In this document: positions 1 to 6,347 of the stretch, piece after piece
How the letters are laid out: each line of letters starts with the position of its first letter
How positions within the stretch are numbered: position 1 is the first letter of the stretch
Assembly (NCBI GenBank): GCA_003242645.1
Contig: QGVC01000151.1
Span: 1 to 8,387, forward strand
Direction of reading: 5' to 3'
DNA from: Pseudomonadota bacterium
GTDB taxonomy: Bacteria; Pseudomonadota; Alphaproteobacteria; Rhizobiales; Hyphomicrobiaceae
DNA length: 8,387 nucleotides
Notes under the pieces: generated by a model
Seen by the model: only the letters and a program-made list of their open reading frames with translations
Told to the model about the DNA's origin: nothing
Database searches by the model: none
Position numbers and translations under genes: made by a program

Positions 1-206
1 GCATGGTAGTGCCGCTTGATGTTGGCCCCGGAATCGACCGGCGCTATTTTCCACCGCCCATGCTCGGGAGTGCCGAGCAACGCGGCAAAGCAAGCCCCGC
101 TGTCGAACCTGGGCCAGCAAAGCCAATCGATCGAGCCGTCGCGAGCTACCAGCGCTGCCGTTTCGCAGTCGCCAATAAGGGCATAATCCTCGATTGGATG
201 TGCCAT
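1..206 (-). CDS. GH15-family glycoside hydrolase (glucoamylase/trehalase-like), N-terminal fragment
   Basis: Reading the minus strand from an ATG at 206 gives 68 uninterrupted codons to the left edge. The protein starts [20 protein letters not shown] and continues with [20 protein letters not shown], then a GTPEHGRW segment. The order [33 protein letters not shown] is the N-terminal signature of bacterial GH15 proteins (glucoamylase-like enzymes and trehalases), in which this part forms a beta-sandwich ahead of the (alpha/alpha)6 catalytic barrel. The catalytic domain lies outside the window, so alpha-glucan and trehalose hydrolysis cannot be told apart. The start is uncertain: an AGGAG lies only 2 nt before the ATG at 206, and another in-frame ATG at 218 would add four residues (MAGA). 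The family N-terminus favours 206. The gene is divergent from cyoA. Family assignment is strong; exact substrate is unknown. Confidence 0.88.
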   Translation of the reverse strand, partial: MAHPIEDYALIGDCETAALVARDGSIDWLCWPRFDSGACFAALLGTPEHGRWKIAPVDSGANIKRHYH

Positions 207-261
207 TGCTCCTGCCATCGCACTGCAACAGGGTTGTGCGGAATACTGCCGGGGCCGAAAG

Positions 262-277
262 TCTTATCTGAGTAAGA
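262..277. repeat. Inverted repeat TCTTA-N6-TAAGA
   Basis: The arms TCTTA (262-266) and TAAGA (273-277) flank the 6-nt spacer TCTGAG. It lies 44 nt upstream of the leftward GH15 ATG at 206 (start to nearest edge about 55 nt), where an operator would be plausible. There is no T-tract, so it is unlikely to be a terminator. Five-base arms can arise by chance, so a regulatory role is speculative. Confidence 0.3.
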
Positions 278-384
278 ATTGGTGGTTTTTCCGCTCACGC
301 GATCAAGTCGCTCGGGGTAACGTTAATCTATTGTTGCCGCTTCTTAGCTCCAACCCTTGCTCTACCAAGAACAGAGGCCGAATC

Positions 385-397
385 GCCGCTTCGCGGC
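385..397. repeat. Short GC hairpin GCCGC-TTC-GCGGC
   Basis: Perfect 5-bp GC arms (385-389 and 393-397) enclose a TTC loop. No run of T follows on either side, so it does not qualify as an intrinsic terminator. It lies inside the coding-like stretch 357-479, so codon composition may explain it. Confidence 0.25.
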
Positions 398-480
398 TGC
401 ATTGGCCAAGCGGAACGAGTTTTCTCGCGAAGCGAACGTGCTCGCGGGCGAACTGCTTGGTAAATGGAACGTCTCTTGAG

Positions 481-511
481 GCTAAGTGATTTTAGCTTGA
501 GCGCTATAGCG
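481..511. promoter_or_regulatory. Paired palindromes upstream of cyoA, candidate operator
   Basis: Two inverted repeats lie next to each other. The first is GCTAA (481-485), a 6-nt spacer, then TTAGC (492-496). The second is the perfect 10-bp palindrome CGCTATAGCG (502-511). They end 72 nt before the cyoA start codon, a reasonable place for a promoter or operator. I do not recognise a named regulator consensus; they do not fit FNR (TTGAT-N4-ATCAA). The function is inferred from position and symmetry only. Confidence 0.35.
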
Positions 512-573
512 TGAAACCAGCAGACATGATGCGGCCGGGGAACGCCGCCTTGCCGCCAGGCTAACCGGATAGC

Positions 574-577
574 AAGG
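574..577 (+). promoter_or_regulatory. Ribosome binding site supporting the TTG start of cyoA
   Basis: AAGG at 574-577 lies 6 nt upstream of the TTG at 584. The reading frame upstream is closed by TGA at 527-529 with no ATG or GTG between. The only other candidates are TTG at 608 and GTG at 623, neither with a better Shine-Dalgarno sequence. This site therefore decides the start. Confidence 0.5.
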
Positions 578-583
578 CTGATC

Positions 584-1489
584 TTGGGACACGGTTTTGC
601 CCATCGGTTGCAGAAAGTAGCAGTGGCCACATGTCTGGCGCTGCTCCTAGGTAGTTGTGCCGCCGTCACGACGCCAGTTCTCGATCCCAAGGGCCCGATA
701 GCATACTCCCAACGACAGCTGTTATTCGACGCCACCGCCATTATGATGATTGTCATCGTGCCGGTCTTCATCATGGCGGCGCTGTTCACATGGCGTTATC
801 GCGGCACCAACCGAAATGCGCGATACATGCCGAATCTCGCCTATTACTGGCCAGCAGAAATTCTGATCTGGGGCGTGCCGGCCGGAATTATATTCTGGCT
901 GAGCTTTCATCTGTGGGATGGCACACATCGGCTCGATCCATACAAGGCTCTCGACCCGGGTGTTCCGCCGCTGCAAGTCGAAGCGGTGGCGCAAGACTGG
1001 AAGTGGCTCTTTATCTATCCCGAACAGAACATTGCCGTCGTCAACGAGCTGGTTTTTCCGGCGGGCCGGCCATTGGCGCTCAGAATTACGTCGGACACGG
1101 TTATGAATTCTTTCGTCATTCCGGCGTTGGGCGGGCAAATTTACGCTATGGCCGGCATGCAGACGCGACTGCATCTTCTCGCAGATGAGCCCGGGGAGTT
1201 CTGGGGACGCAACGTTCAATACAGCGGCCAGGGATTTGCCGACCAGCAATTTCGGGCTGTTGCAACTGCCACCACGGATGAATTCGAGGCCTGGGTCGCA
1301 AAGGTAAGGGCATCGCCCCAAACGCTCGATGCGAGTGCGTATGACCAGCTCGCAAAGCCGAGCGTGAAGGTGCCAGTGACTTATTATTCGGGCGTGGAGT
1401 CTGACCTTTTCGACAAGATCATAGCAAAATGGCGCGAGGGTGGCGTGTCTCACCACCACCGGGTTACTGAGACGGAACACGCGAGGTAA
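584..1489 (+). CDS. cyoA: Cytochrome bo-type ubiquinol oxidase subunit II (CyoA)
   Basis: The 301-residue protein is subunit II of a heme-copper quinol oxidase in the inner membrane. It begins with a lipoprotein-type signal: basic residues R8 and K11, a hydrophobic core, then L-G-S-C with C25 as the likely lipidated cysteine. Two membrane helices follow at about residues 48-70 and 88-110, then a periplasmic cupredoxin domain. The stretch AQDWKWLFIYPEQ (136-148), VMNSFVIP (173-180) and QIYAMAGMQTRLHL (185-198) matches CyoA closely. Where cytochrome c oxidases carry the CuA cysteines, this protein has YSGQGFADQQF (213-223) with no cysteine, so it is a quinol oxidase subunit and not a cytochrome c oxidase. 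The C-terminus has a short His-rich tail (HHHR). The start is TTG. Its stop lies 11 nt before cyoB; this is the first gene of the operon. Confidence 0.95.
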   Translation: MGHGFAHRLQKVAVATCLALLLGSCAAVTTPVLDPKGPIAYSQRQLLFDATAIMMIVIVPVFIMAALFTWRYRGTNRNARYMPNLAYYWPAEILIWGVPAGIIFWLSFHLWDGTHRLDPYKALDPGVPPLQVEAVAQDWKWLFIYPEQNIAVVNELVFPAGRPLALRITSDTVMNSFVIPALGGQIYAMAGMQTRLHLLADEPGEFWGRNVQYSGQGFADQQFRAVATATTDEFEAWVAKVRASPQTLDASAYDQLAKPSVKVPVTYYSGVESDLFDKIIAKWREGGVSHHHRVTETEHAR

Positions 1490-1500
1490 CGCGACTGGAA

Positions 1501-3534
1501 ATGTTCGGCAGGTTAACCATCGAGGCCCTTCCTTTCTATAGCGCCATCGCTGCGGGTGGCGCAGCGATAACCGTGCTCGGCGCGCTTGCCGTTAGCGGGC
1601 TTATCACATATCTCCGCGCGTGGCGGTTGGTGCTGTTCGAGTGGGTCTCAAGCCTCGATCACAAGAAGATCGGCATCATGTACGTGGTGCTGGCGCTCGT
1701 CATGCTGATGCGCGGCTTCATCGATGCAGCCATGATGCGCAGCCAGCAGGCCATCGCCTTCCGCAGTGAGGGCTATTTGCCTGCCGAACATTTCGATCAG
1801 ATTTTTACCTCCCACGGCACGATCATGATCTTCTTCATGGCGATGCCGTTTCTGTCCGGTCTGATCAATCATATCATGCCGCAGCAGATTGGAGCGCGCG
1901 ATGTCGCCTTCCCGTTTATGAATGCGATAAGTCTGTGGCTTACCGCGGCGGGCGCGGGGCTGGTGCTCATTTCGCTTGTTATCGGTAAATTCTCAACCGC
2001 AGGCTGGAGCGGCTATCCACCGTATTCAGGCATCGAGTACAATCCGGGAGTTGGCGTCGATTATTGGCTTTGGGCCGTGCTCATCGCGGGCGTCGGCTCG
2101 ACGATGAGCGGCATCAATTTCCTCGTCACCATTCTCAAGCGGCGGGCACCGGGCATGCACCTCTTTCGCATGCCGCTTTTCACCTGGACTGTGCTCGTGA
2201 CCAGCATTTTAATGATCTTTGCGTTTCCGGCACTCACCGTCGCATGTGCTTTGCTCGCGCTCGACCGAACCTTCGGCACGCACTTTTTCACGAATGCCAT
2301 GGGCGGCAACATGATGCACTACATCAACCTGTTTTGGCTGTGGGGGCATCCTGAGGTCTACATTCTCATTTTGCCTGCCTTTGGCGTGTTCTCCGAGGTC
2401 GTCGCCACTTTCAGTCAGAAGCGGTTATTTGGGTATACGTCCCTAGTGTTGGCAACTATGGCCATCGGCATTCTGTCCTTCACCGTATGGCTGCATCACT
2501 TTTTCACGATGGGCTCCAGCGCGGACGTCAATTCCTTCTTCGGCATTATGACCACGATCATTGCCGTTCCAACCGGTGTGAAAGTATTCGACTGGCTACT
2601 AACGATGTATCGCGGCCGGATCATCTTCAAACCGCCGATGCTCTACACGATTGGTTTCCTCGTCACTTTCGTTATCGGCGGCCTTTCAGGAGTGCTGCTG
2701 GCGCTACCCCCCGTCGATTATGCGATGCATAACACGACTTTTCTGGTGGCGCACTTTCACAACATGATCATTCCGGGCGTCCTGTTTGGCTATTTGGCAG
2801 GCTATATGTTCTGGTTCCCGAAGGCCTTCGGCTTCAAGCTGAACGAAACATGGGGAACACGTTCGTTCTGGTGCTGGATCGTCGGCTTCTATCTCGCCTT
2901 CATGCCGCTTTACGTGCTCGGGCTGATGGGAATGCCGCGCCGCATGGAGCACTATGATATTGCAGCGTGGCAGCCCCACCTCATTGTGGCGGCGGTCGGT
3001 GCCTTTATCATCTTTGTCGGCATTGTATGCCTCGCTGTTCAACTGGCGGTCAGCATCAGAGATCGCGTCAAAGTACGCGATCTGACAGGTGATCCTTGGA
3101 ATGGCCGGACGCTCGAATGGGCAACGTCCTCTCCGCCAGCGCCATACAACTTTGCTGTCGTGCCGGATGTGCAGAGCGTAGATGCTTTCTGGGATATGAA
3201 GCACCGCGGCGTTGCCTATGAGCGGCCCAAGCGCTATGCCGACATCGCGCTGCCAAAGAACACCTTTATCCCAGCGTTTATCGGCGTTGCTGCCTTTGTG
3301 TTTGGCTTCGCCGTCATCTGGTACATTTGGTGGCTCGCCATCCTGGCCCTCGCCGCCATCACACTTGCCATCATCATTCGCGCCTCTGACGACGAAACCG
3401 ACTTCGTTCTCCCTGCACAAGAGGTGAAGGCCATTGAAGAGGCACGCTTCGCCCAATTGGCGAAAGCGCCCCCGAATGAAATGGTCGATGAGCCCGGCTT
3501 TGCAGGGGGTACGATTTTGGAGGGCGTGTCGTGA
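1501..3534 (+). CDS. cyoB: Cytochrome bo-type ubiquinol oxidase subunit I (CyoB)
   Basis: The 677-residue multi-helix subunit I carries the low-spin heme, the heme-CuB O2-reduction site and the proton channels. Compared with E. coli CyoB (numbering one lower here after the first loop), the key residues are present. The low-spin heme histidines are H105 and H420, and the high-spin heme ligand is H418. The CuB ligands are H283, H332 and H333, with the cross-link tyrosine at Y287 in WGHPEVYILI. Proton-path residues are E285, D134 and K361. Quinol-site residues are R71, D75, H97 and Q100. The start MFGRLTIEALPF parallels the E. coli MFGKLSLDAVPF, which confirms the ATG although the Shine-Dalgarno sequence is poor (GAGGT 13 nt upstream). 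The heme type (o or a) at the active site cannot be read from sequence. The stop overlaps the cyoC start by 4 nt. Confidence 0.98.
   Translation: MFGRLTIEALPFYSAIAAGGAAITVLGALAVSGLITYLRAWRLVLFEWVSSLDHKKIGIMYVVLALVMLMRGFIDAAMMRSQQAIAFRSEGYLPAEHFDQIFTSHGTIMIFFMAMPFLSGLINHIMPQQIGARDVAFPFMNAISLWLTAAGAGLVLISLVIGKFSTAGWSGYPPYSGIEYNPGVGVDYWLWAVLIAGVGSTMSGINFLVTILKRRAPGMHLFRMPLFTWTVLVTSILMIFAFPALTVACALLALDRTFGTHFFTNAMGGNMMHYINLFWLWGHPEVYILILPAFGVFSEVVATFSQKRLFGYTSLVLATMAIGILSFTVWLHHFFTMGSSADVNSFFGIMTTIIAVPTGVKVFDWLLTMYRGRIIFKPPMLYTIGFLVTFVIGGLSGVLLALPPVDYAMHNTTFLVAHFHNMIIPGVLFGYLAGYMFWFPKAFGFKLNETWGTRSFWCWIVGFYLAFMPLYVLGLMGMPRRMEHYDIAAWQPHLIVAAVGAFIIFVGIVCLAVQLAVSIRDRVKVRDLTGDPWNGRTLEWATSSPPAPYNFAVVPDVQSVDAFWDMKHRGVAYERPKRYADIALPKNTFIPAFIGVAAFVFGFAVIWYIWWLAILALAAITLAIIIRASDDETDFVLPAQEVKAIEEARFAQLAKAPPNEMVDEPGFAGGTILEGVS
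3519..3523 (+). promoter_or_regulatory. Ribosome binding site of cyoC
   Basis: GGAGG lies 7 nt upstream of the GTG at 3531, inside the end of cyoB. It supports the GTG start and the GTGA stop/start overlap, an arrangement typical of translational coupling. Confidence 0.7.
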
Positions 3535-4145
3535 CCGCCGGCGCTTTCGACACGATCGAAACGGCTGCTTTACCGGCCTCCGAGGCGCAAAAGTTCGAAG
3601 AGCGAGCTTTTGGCTTCTGGATTTATCTGATGAGCGACGCAATCATCTTTGCGTTGCTGTTCGCGACCTACTTAGTGATGCTCGGCAATACCGCCGGAGG
3701 CCCTACAGGACAGCTGCTGTTTAGCCTGGAACGTGCTGCGGCGGAAACAGCACTTCTGCTCCTGAGTAGCGTAACCTTCGGCTTCGCCACTGTGGCACTT
3801 GCTTTGAATAGTCGCCTGCGGGTCATTCAATGGCTGCTCGTAACCGCGGTGCTCGGGGTCGCTTTTCTTTTTCTCGAGTACGGCGAGTTCGGGGGTATGA
3901 TCGCGGAGGGCGCGGGGCCTGACCGCAGCGGATTTCTCTCTGCTTTCTTTGCGCTCGTGGGCACTCACGGCCTGCATGTGAGCGCGGGTGTGATCTGGAT
4001 CTTTGTGATGATCGGTCAGGTTTTGACCAAAGGACTGACAAGCCCCGTAGCATCCCGCGTTATGCGGCTCGGCCTTTTTTGGCACTTCCTGGATATCATT
4101 TGGATCGGCATTTTCTCGGTGGTGTACTTGCCAGGGCTGACTTGA
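3531..4145 (+). CDS. cyoC: Cytochrome bo-type ubiquinol oxidase subunit III (CyoC)
   Basis: The 204-residue protein is the five-helix subunit III type found in quinol oxidases. Membrane segments lie at about residues 29-51, 72-92, 98-118, 135-163 and 182-200. Family motifs include GFWIYLMSDAIIFALLFATY (28-47), the THGLHVSAGVIW segment (145-156) and WHFLDIIWIGIF (184-195). Subunit III has no metal centre and stabilises the complex. The gene starts with GTG, overlaps the cyoB stop by 4 nt, and ends 2 nt before cyoD, which points to co-translation with its partners. Confidence 0.96.
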   Translation: MTAGAFDTIETAALPASEAQKFEERAFGFWIYLMSDAIIFALLFATYLVMLGNTAGGPTGQLLFSLERAAAETALLLLSSVTFGFATVALALNSRLRVIQWLLVTAVLGVAFLFLEYGEFGGMIAEGAGPDRSGFLSAFFALVGTHGLHVSAGVIWIFVMIGQVLTKGLTSPVASRVMRLGLFWHFLDIIWIGIFSVVYLPGLT

Positions 4146-4147
4146 GA

Positions 4148-4465
4148 ATGGACGCCTCGGGTCTACCAGTCGTACGTAACACAAGACCTTACCTCATCGG
4201 TCTAGGTCTAGCAGTTCTATTGACCGCCATCCCTTTCGCGCTCGTCGCCACCGGCGCTTTGCCGCGAACCACAACTTTGATCATCATAGCAGTGGCCGCG
4301 GTCCTCCAGATCCTGGTGCATCTCAGGTTCTTTCTTCACATCGGGCTCCGCTCTACGCCGTTCGAGAACCTCGCCGCTTTGGTGTTCGCCGGCATACTGA
4401 TTGTCTTTATGGTCGGGGGAACTTTGTGGATCATGTTTGACCTCCATCATCGCATGATGATGTGA
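4148..4465 (+). CDS. cyoD: Cytochrome bo-type ubiquinol oxidase subunit IV (CyoD)
   Basis: The 105-residue protein has three predicted membrane helices (about residues 14-36, 41-63 and 74-97). It carries the subunit IV signature LQILVHLRFFLHI (53-65), close to E. coli CyoD, which is about 109 residues long. CyoD assists assembly of the CuB site in subunit I. The frame is open upstream to 4079, but that longer reading would overlap cyoC by 67 nt and add a non-membrane leader, so I chose the ATG 2 nt after the cyoC stop. An AGGG at 4133-4136 lies 11 nt upstream. The C-terminus ends in HHRMMM. Confidence 0.93.
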   Translation: MDASGLPVVRNTRPYLIGLGLAVLLTAIPFALVATGALPRTTTLIIIAVAAVLQILVHLRFFLHIGLRSTPFENLAALVFAGILIVFMVGGTLWIMFDLHHRMMM

Positions 4466-4467
4466 GG

Positions 4468-4474
4468 GGAGGAG
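4468..4474 (+). promoter_or_regulatory. Ribosome binding site of the DoxX-family gene
   Basis: GGAGGAG lies 8-10 nt before the ATG at 4483. It favours that ATG over an in-frame GTG at 4462 that overlaps the cyoD stop and would add seven residues (first codons MRGGARA). Confidence 0.7.
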
Positions 4475-4482
4475 CACGGGCA

Positions 4483-4923
4483 ATGGAATGGCTGGTCAAC
4501 GACGCTCTACCGACTCTAGCGCGAATATTCATCGTCTGGATTTTTCCCTTCAGTTGTCTCGATAAGATCATCAATTGGGATCATGCGCTCAAGCAAGTTT
4601 ACTCGGGCTGGCTCCCCGGCGGGCCCGTTCTTCTGATCCTAGCCATAATAGTAGAGCTGGTAGCTCCGCTGATGATCGTGTTCCGCTTTTATGATGGTAT
4701 TGCGGCCTTCATCCTTGCAGGGTATTGCGTGGTAACCGGCATTGTTTACCACAATTTCTGGAGCTACCCGCGCTTCTGGTCGCCTGAAAGTGAGGGGTAT
4801 CCGCACGTCTGGGAGTTCCTCAAGAACTTCGCCATTGTGGGCGGATTGATCTTCGTCATGTATTCAAGCGGTTTCATTCAGGCCACGGAGAGGGAGGTGG
4901 AGAGGATTTCGGGCCTGATATAA
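4483..4923 (+). CDS. DoxX-family membrane protein
   Basis: The 146-residue protein has four hydrophobic helices (about residues 11-30, 46-67, 72-90 and 113-132), the DoxX-family layout. FPFSCLDKIINW (21-32) at the end of helix 1 and FLKNFAIVGGLIFVM (112-126) in helix 4 resemble conserved DoxX positions. The loop between helices 3 and 4 is aromatic-rich (HNFWSYPRFWSPE, 90-102). The family is named after a subunit linked to the archaeal terminal oxidase and thiosulfate:quinone oxidoreductase system, but most bacterial members have no proven reaction. It begins 17 nt after the cyoD stop with a strong Shine-Dalgarno sequence, so it is very likely in the cyo transcript. A role close to the quinol oxidase or its quinone pool is inference from position. 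One cysteine (C25) lies in helix 1 and another (C82) in helix 3. Confidence 0.85.
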   Translation: MEWLVNDALPTLARIFIVWIFPFSCLDKIINWDHALKQVYSGWLPGGPVLLILAIIVELVAPLMIVFRFYDGIAAFILAGYCVVTGIVYHNFWSYPRFWSPESEGYPHVWEFLKNFAIVGGLIFVMYSSGFIQATEREVERISGLI

Positions 4924-4953
4924 CAGAATCTACTTAAGCAATCGGACCTGAAT

Positions 4954-5403
4954 ATGTCGAATGAGTCGCCGAAACTTTCTTATTGGCATGTCTGGGCCGA
5001 CGATCAAGGCGTGACTCACCAGACTCGTTGCGAGCTCACGGGCTTCCAATTCGCGAGCGTGGGCGGAAAGGCGGCGCCTCAATGGAACGACCGGGTGCTC
5101 ACGGGAAAGACCAATCTCCAGTTCACCCTGCTTCCCGGCGGTTGGAGCGGAGATTGGCACAAGAATCCGGAGCCCCAATGGATCACCGTTCTTTCCGGAA
5201 GATGGTTCGTCGAAACAATGGACGGAACACGCGTGGAGATGGGGCCGGGGGAGGTTTCGTTTGGCGGTGACCAGAAAGCGAGGCCGGATGCGCAAGGCCG
5301 CTTGGGACATCGCTCCGGCACCGTGGGGAACGAGCCCTGCGCGCTTTTGATCGTCCAGCTTGAGCCAACTTGGGCGGGCGCCGAGCCCGGTGCCTTCAAG
5401 TAG
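4954..5403 (+). CDS. Cupin-fold protein, function unknown
   Basis: The 149-residue soluble protein has no signal peptide or membrane helix. The central part fits a single cupin barrel: LQFTLLPGGWSGDWHKNPEP (55-74), QWITVLSGRWFVETMDGTRV (75-94) and EMGPGEVSFGGDQ (95-107), the GPGE turn being typical of cupins, then GHRSGTVGNEPCALLIVQLE (118-137). The usual motif 1 HxH pair is not intact: only H69 is kept, followed by K70 and N71, with E73 and Q75 nearby. H119 is a candidate for the motif 2 histidine. Metal binding is therefore possible but not certain. It lies 30 nt after the doxX gene and 14 nt before the VOC gene, with no strong Shine-Dalgarno sequence. Cupins range from dioxygenases and isomerases to ligand-binding proteins, so I do not assign a reaction. 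Confidence 0.8.
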   Translation: MSNESPKLSYWHVWADDQGVTHQTRCELTGFQFASVGGKAAPQWNDRVLTGKTNLQFTLLPGGWSGDWHKNPEPQWITVLSGRWFVETMDGTRVEMGPGEVSFGGDQKARPDAQGRLGHRSGTVGNEPCALLIVQLEPTWAGAEPGAFK

Positions 5404-5417
5404 GATGCAGCGGCAGA

Positions 5418-6341
5418 ATGCCAGTGACACACCTCATCGGGTTCAGCGTCACAGTCGCCGATCTGGCGGGTACAGCTGCATTCTATCGAGACTCACTTGG
5501 GCTCCGAATAGGGCCTGAGCGGGTATTTCTCGACCCAGTCTGGAACACTCTTTATGGGCTTGAACCCGGCACCACCGTACGCGCTGTCGATGTCCTGATT
5601 GGGCGCCAAGTGGTTGAGCTCGTGGCGTTTGATCCCCCAGGTCGGTCATATCCGAAGAAACGGGAATCGAACGATCAGTGGTTTCAGCATTTCGCGCTTG
5701 TAAGTAAGAATATCGCGGAAACGTGGGAGCGGCTCAATAGCGGCGGCCTTAGAGATGAGATAACCAGAGACGGCCCTGTGGAGTTGCCGCCCAATACGGG
5801 TAGTGTGACCGCATTCAAGTTCCGCGATCCCGAAGGACATCCGCTGGAACTGATCTCCTTCCCGCCTGGTGTGGGCGCAGCGGTTTGGCAAACAGCGCGC
5901 GGGCAAGGAATTCTTGGCTGCGATCACACGGCAATCTCCGTGACGGATCTGGAGCGCAGCCTCCGCTTCTACACCGATTTACTTGGATTTCGCGTCGCCG
6001 GACGGTCGCTGAATCACGGCCCTGAGCAGGATCGTCTCGACGACCTGCAGGGATGCGAAGTCGATGTCGTGGCACTGGAACCTACGACAGTTGCGACGCC
6101 GCACCTAGAGCTTCTGCATTATCGGAGGCCACCCGGGCGGACATCATTATCGGGATTTTGGGCCAATGACGTGGCTTCGGTTCGACAATTCCAGAAGGTG
6201 GATAATCTCGATGCCCTTGTCGAACAGCTGATCGCCGAGGGTACAACATTCGTTTCGCCCGGCAAAGTGACGTTGAGGAGCGGCCGAGCGGCAGCAACAA
6301 TCCGCGATCCGGATGGGCACATAATCGTGCTGGTGGAATAA
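5418..6341 (+). CDS. Two-domain VOC superfamily protein (glyoxalase/extradiol dioxygenase-like)
   Basis: The 307-residue protein contains two consecutive VOC modules. Domain 1 (about 3-148) shows HLIGFSVTVADLAGTAAFYR (5-24), VVELVAFDP (65-73), WFQHFALVSKNI (88-99) and FRDPEGHPLELISFP (135-149). Domain 2 (about 168-307) shows CDHTAISVTDLERSLRFYTD (168-187), HLELLHYR (229-236) and IRDPDGHIIVLVE (295-307). Candidate metal ligands are H5, E68, H91 and E144 in domain 1, and H170, E231 and E307 in domain 2. The position that usually holds the second-half histidine of domain 2 appears to be R256 (VRQFQKVDNLDAL). VOC members include glyoxalase I, extradiol ring-cleaving dioxygenases and resistance proteins; the reaction cannot be chosen from sequence alone. 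The ATG at 5418 was preferred over a TTG at 5370 because domain 1 starts right after it and the earlier start overlaps the cupin gene. An AGGAT lies 11 nt upstream. Confidence 0.87.
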   Translation: MPVTHLIGFSVTVADLAGTAAFYRDSLGLRIGPERVFLDPVWNTLYGLEPGTTVRAVDVLIGRQVVELVAFDPPGRSYPKKRESNDQWFQHFALVSKNIAETWERLNSGGLRDEITRDGPVELPPNTGSVTAFKFRDPEGHPLELISFPPGVGAAVWQTARGQGILGCDHTAISVTDLERSLRFYTDLLGFRVAGRSLNHGPEQDRLDDLQGCEVDVVALEPTTVATPHLELLHYRRPPGRTSLSGFWANDVASVRQFQKVDNLDALVEQLIAEGTTFVSPGKVTLRSGRAAATIRDPDGHIIVLVE

Positions 6342-6347
6342 GGAACT

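Larger units (their letters stand above)
207..583. other. Divergent intergenic region between the GH15 gene and cyoA
   Basis: This 377-nt stretch should hold the promoters of both the leftward GH15 gene and the rightward cyo operon. I found no convincing -35/-10 pair with 16-18 nt spacing and no alphaproteobacterial EcfG-type GGAAC-N16/17-CGTT site on either strand. It holds several short inverted repeats (262-277, 385-397, 481-496, 502-511). It also holds a 40-codon open stretch at 357-479 with coding-like composition but no ribosome binding site. No RNA gene is recognisable. Confidence 0.6.

Noticed and set aside
3..275. Plus-strand open frame of 90 codons at the left edge
   Set aside because: It is antisense to the GH15 N-terminus on the minus strand, whose translation matches a known family; the plus reading is low in recognisable features.
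207..583. EcfG (general stress sigma factor) promoter
   Set aside because: GGAAC occurs at 412, 466 and 539, but none has CGTT at 16-17 nt; there is no GTTCC for the minus strand.
328..789. Minus-strand open frame across the intergenic region and the start of cyoA
   Set aside because: Its ATG lies within cyoA coding sequence, the product resembles nothing, and much of its length is cyoA antisense.
722..1480. Long minus-strand open frame inside cyoA
   Set aside because: Shadow of cyoA; its translation has no family features, and the plus strand encodes an unmistakable CyoA.
584..1489. Subunit II of a cytochrome c oxidase with CuA
   Set aside because: The CuA cysteines are absent and the quinol oxidase subunit II pattern is present.
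2704..3642. 312-codon minus-strand open frame across the end of cyoB
   Set aside because: Shadow of cyoB and the start of cyoC, rich in Arg, Cys and His as expected from the antisense of membrane-protein codons.
4079..4147. Upstream extension of CyoD
   Set aside because: It would overlap cyoC by 67 nt and add 23 residues not expected in the family; the ATG at 4148 gives the usual length.
5370..5417. Upstream TTG start for the VOC protein
   Set aside because: It overlaps the cupin gene and adds a basic 16-residue leader before the domain; ATG 5418 fits the fold boundary.
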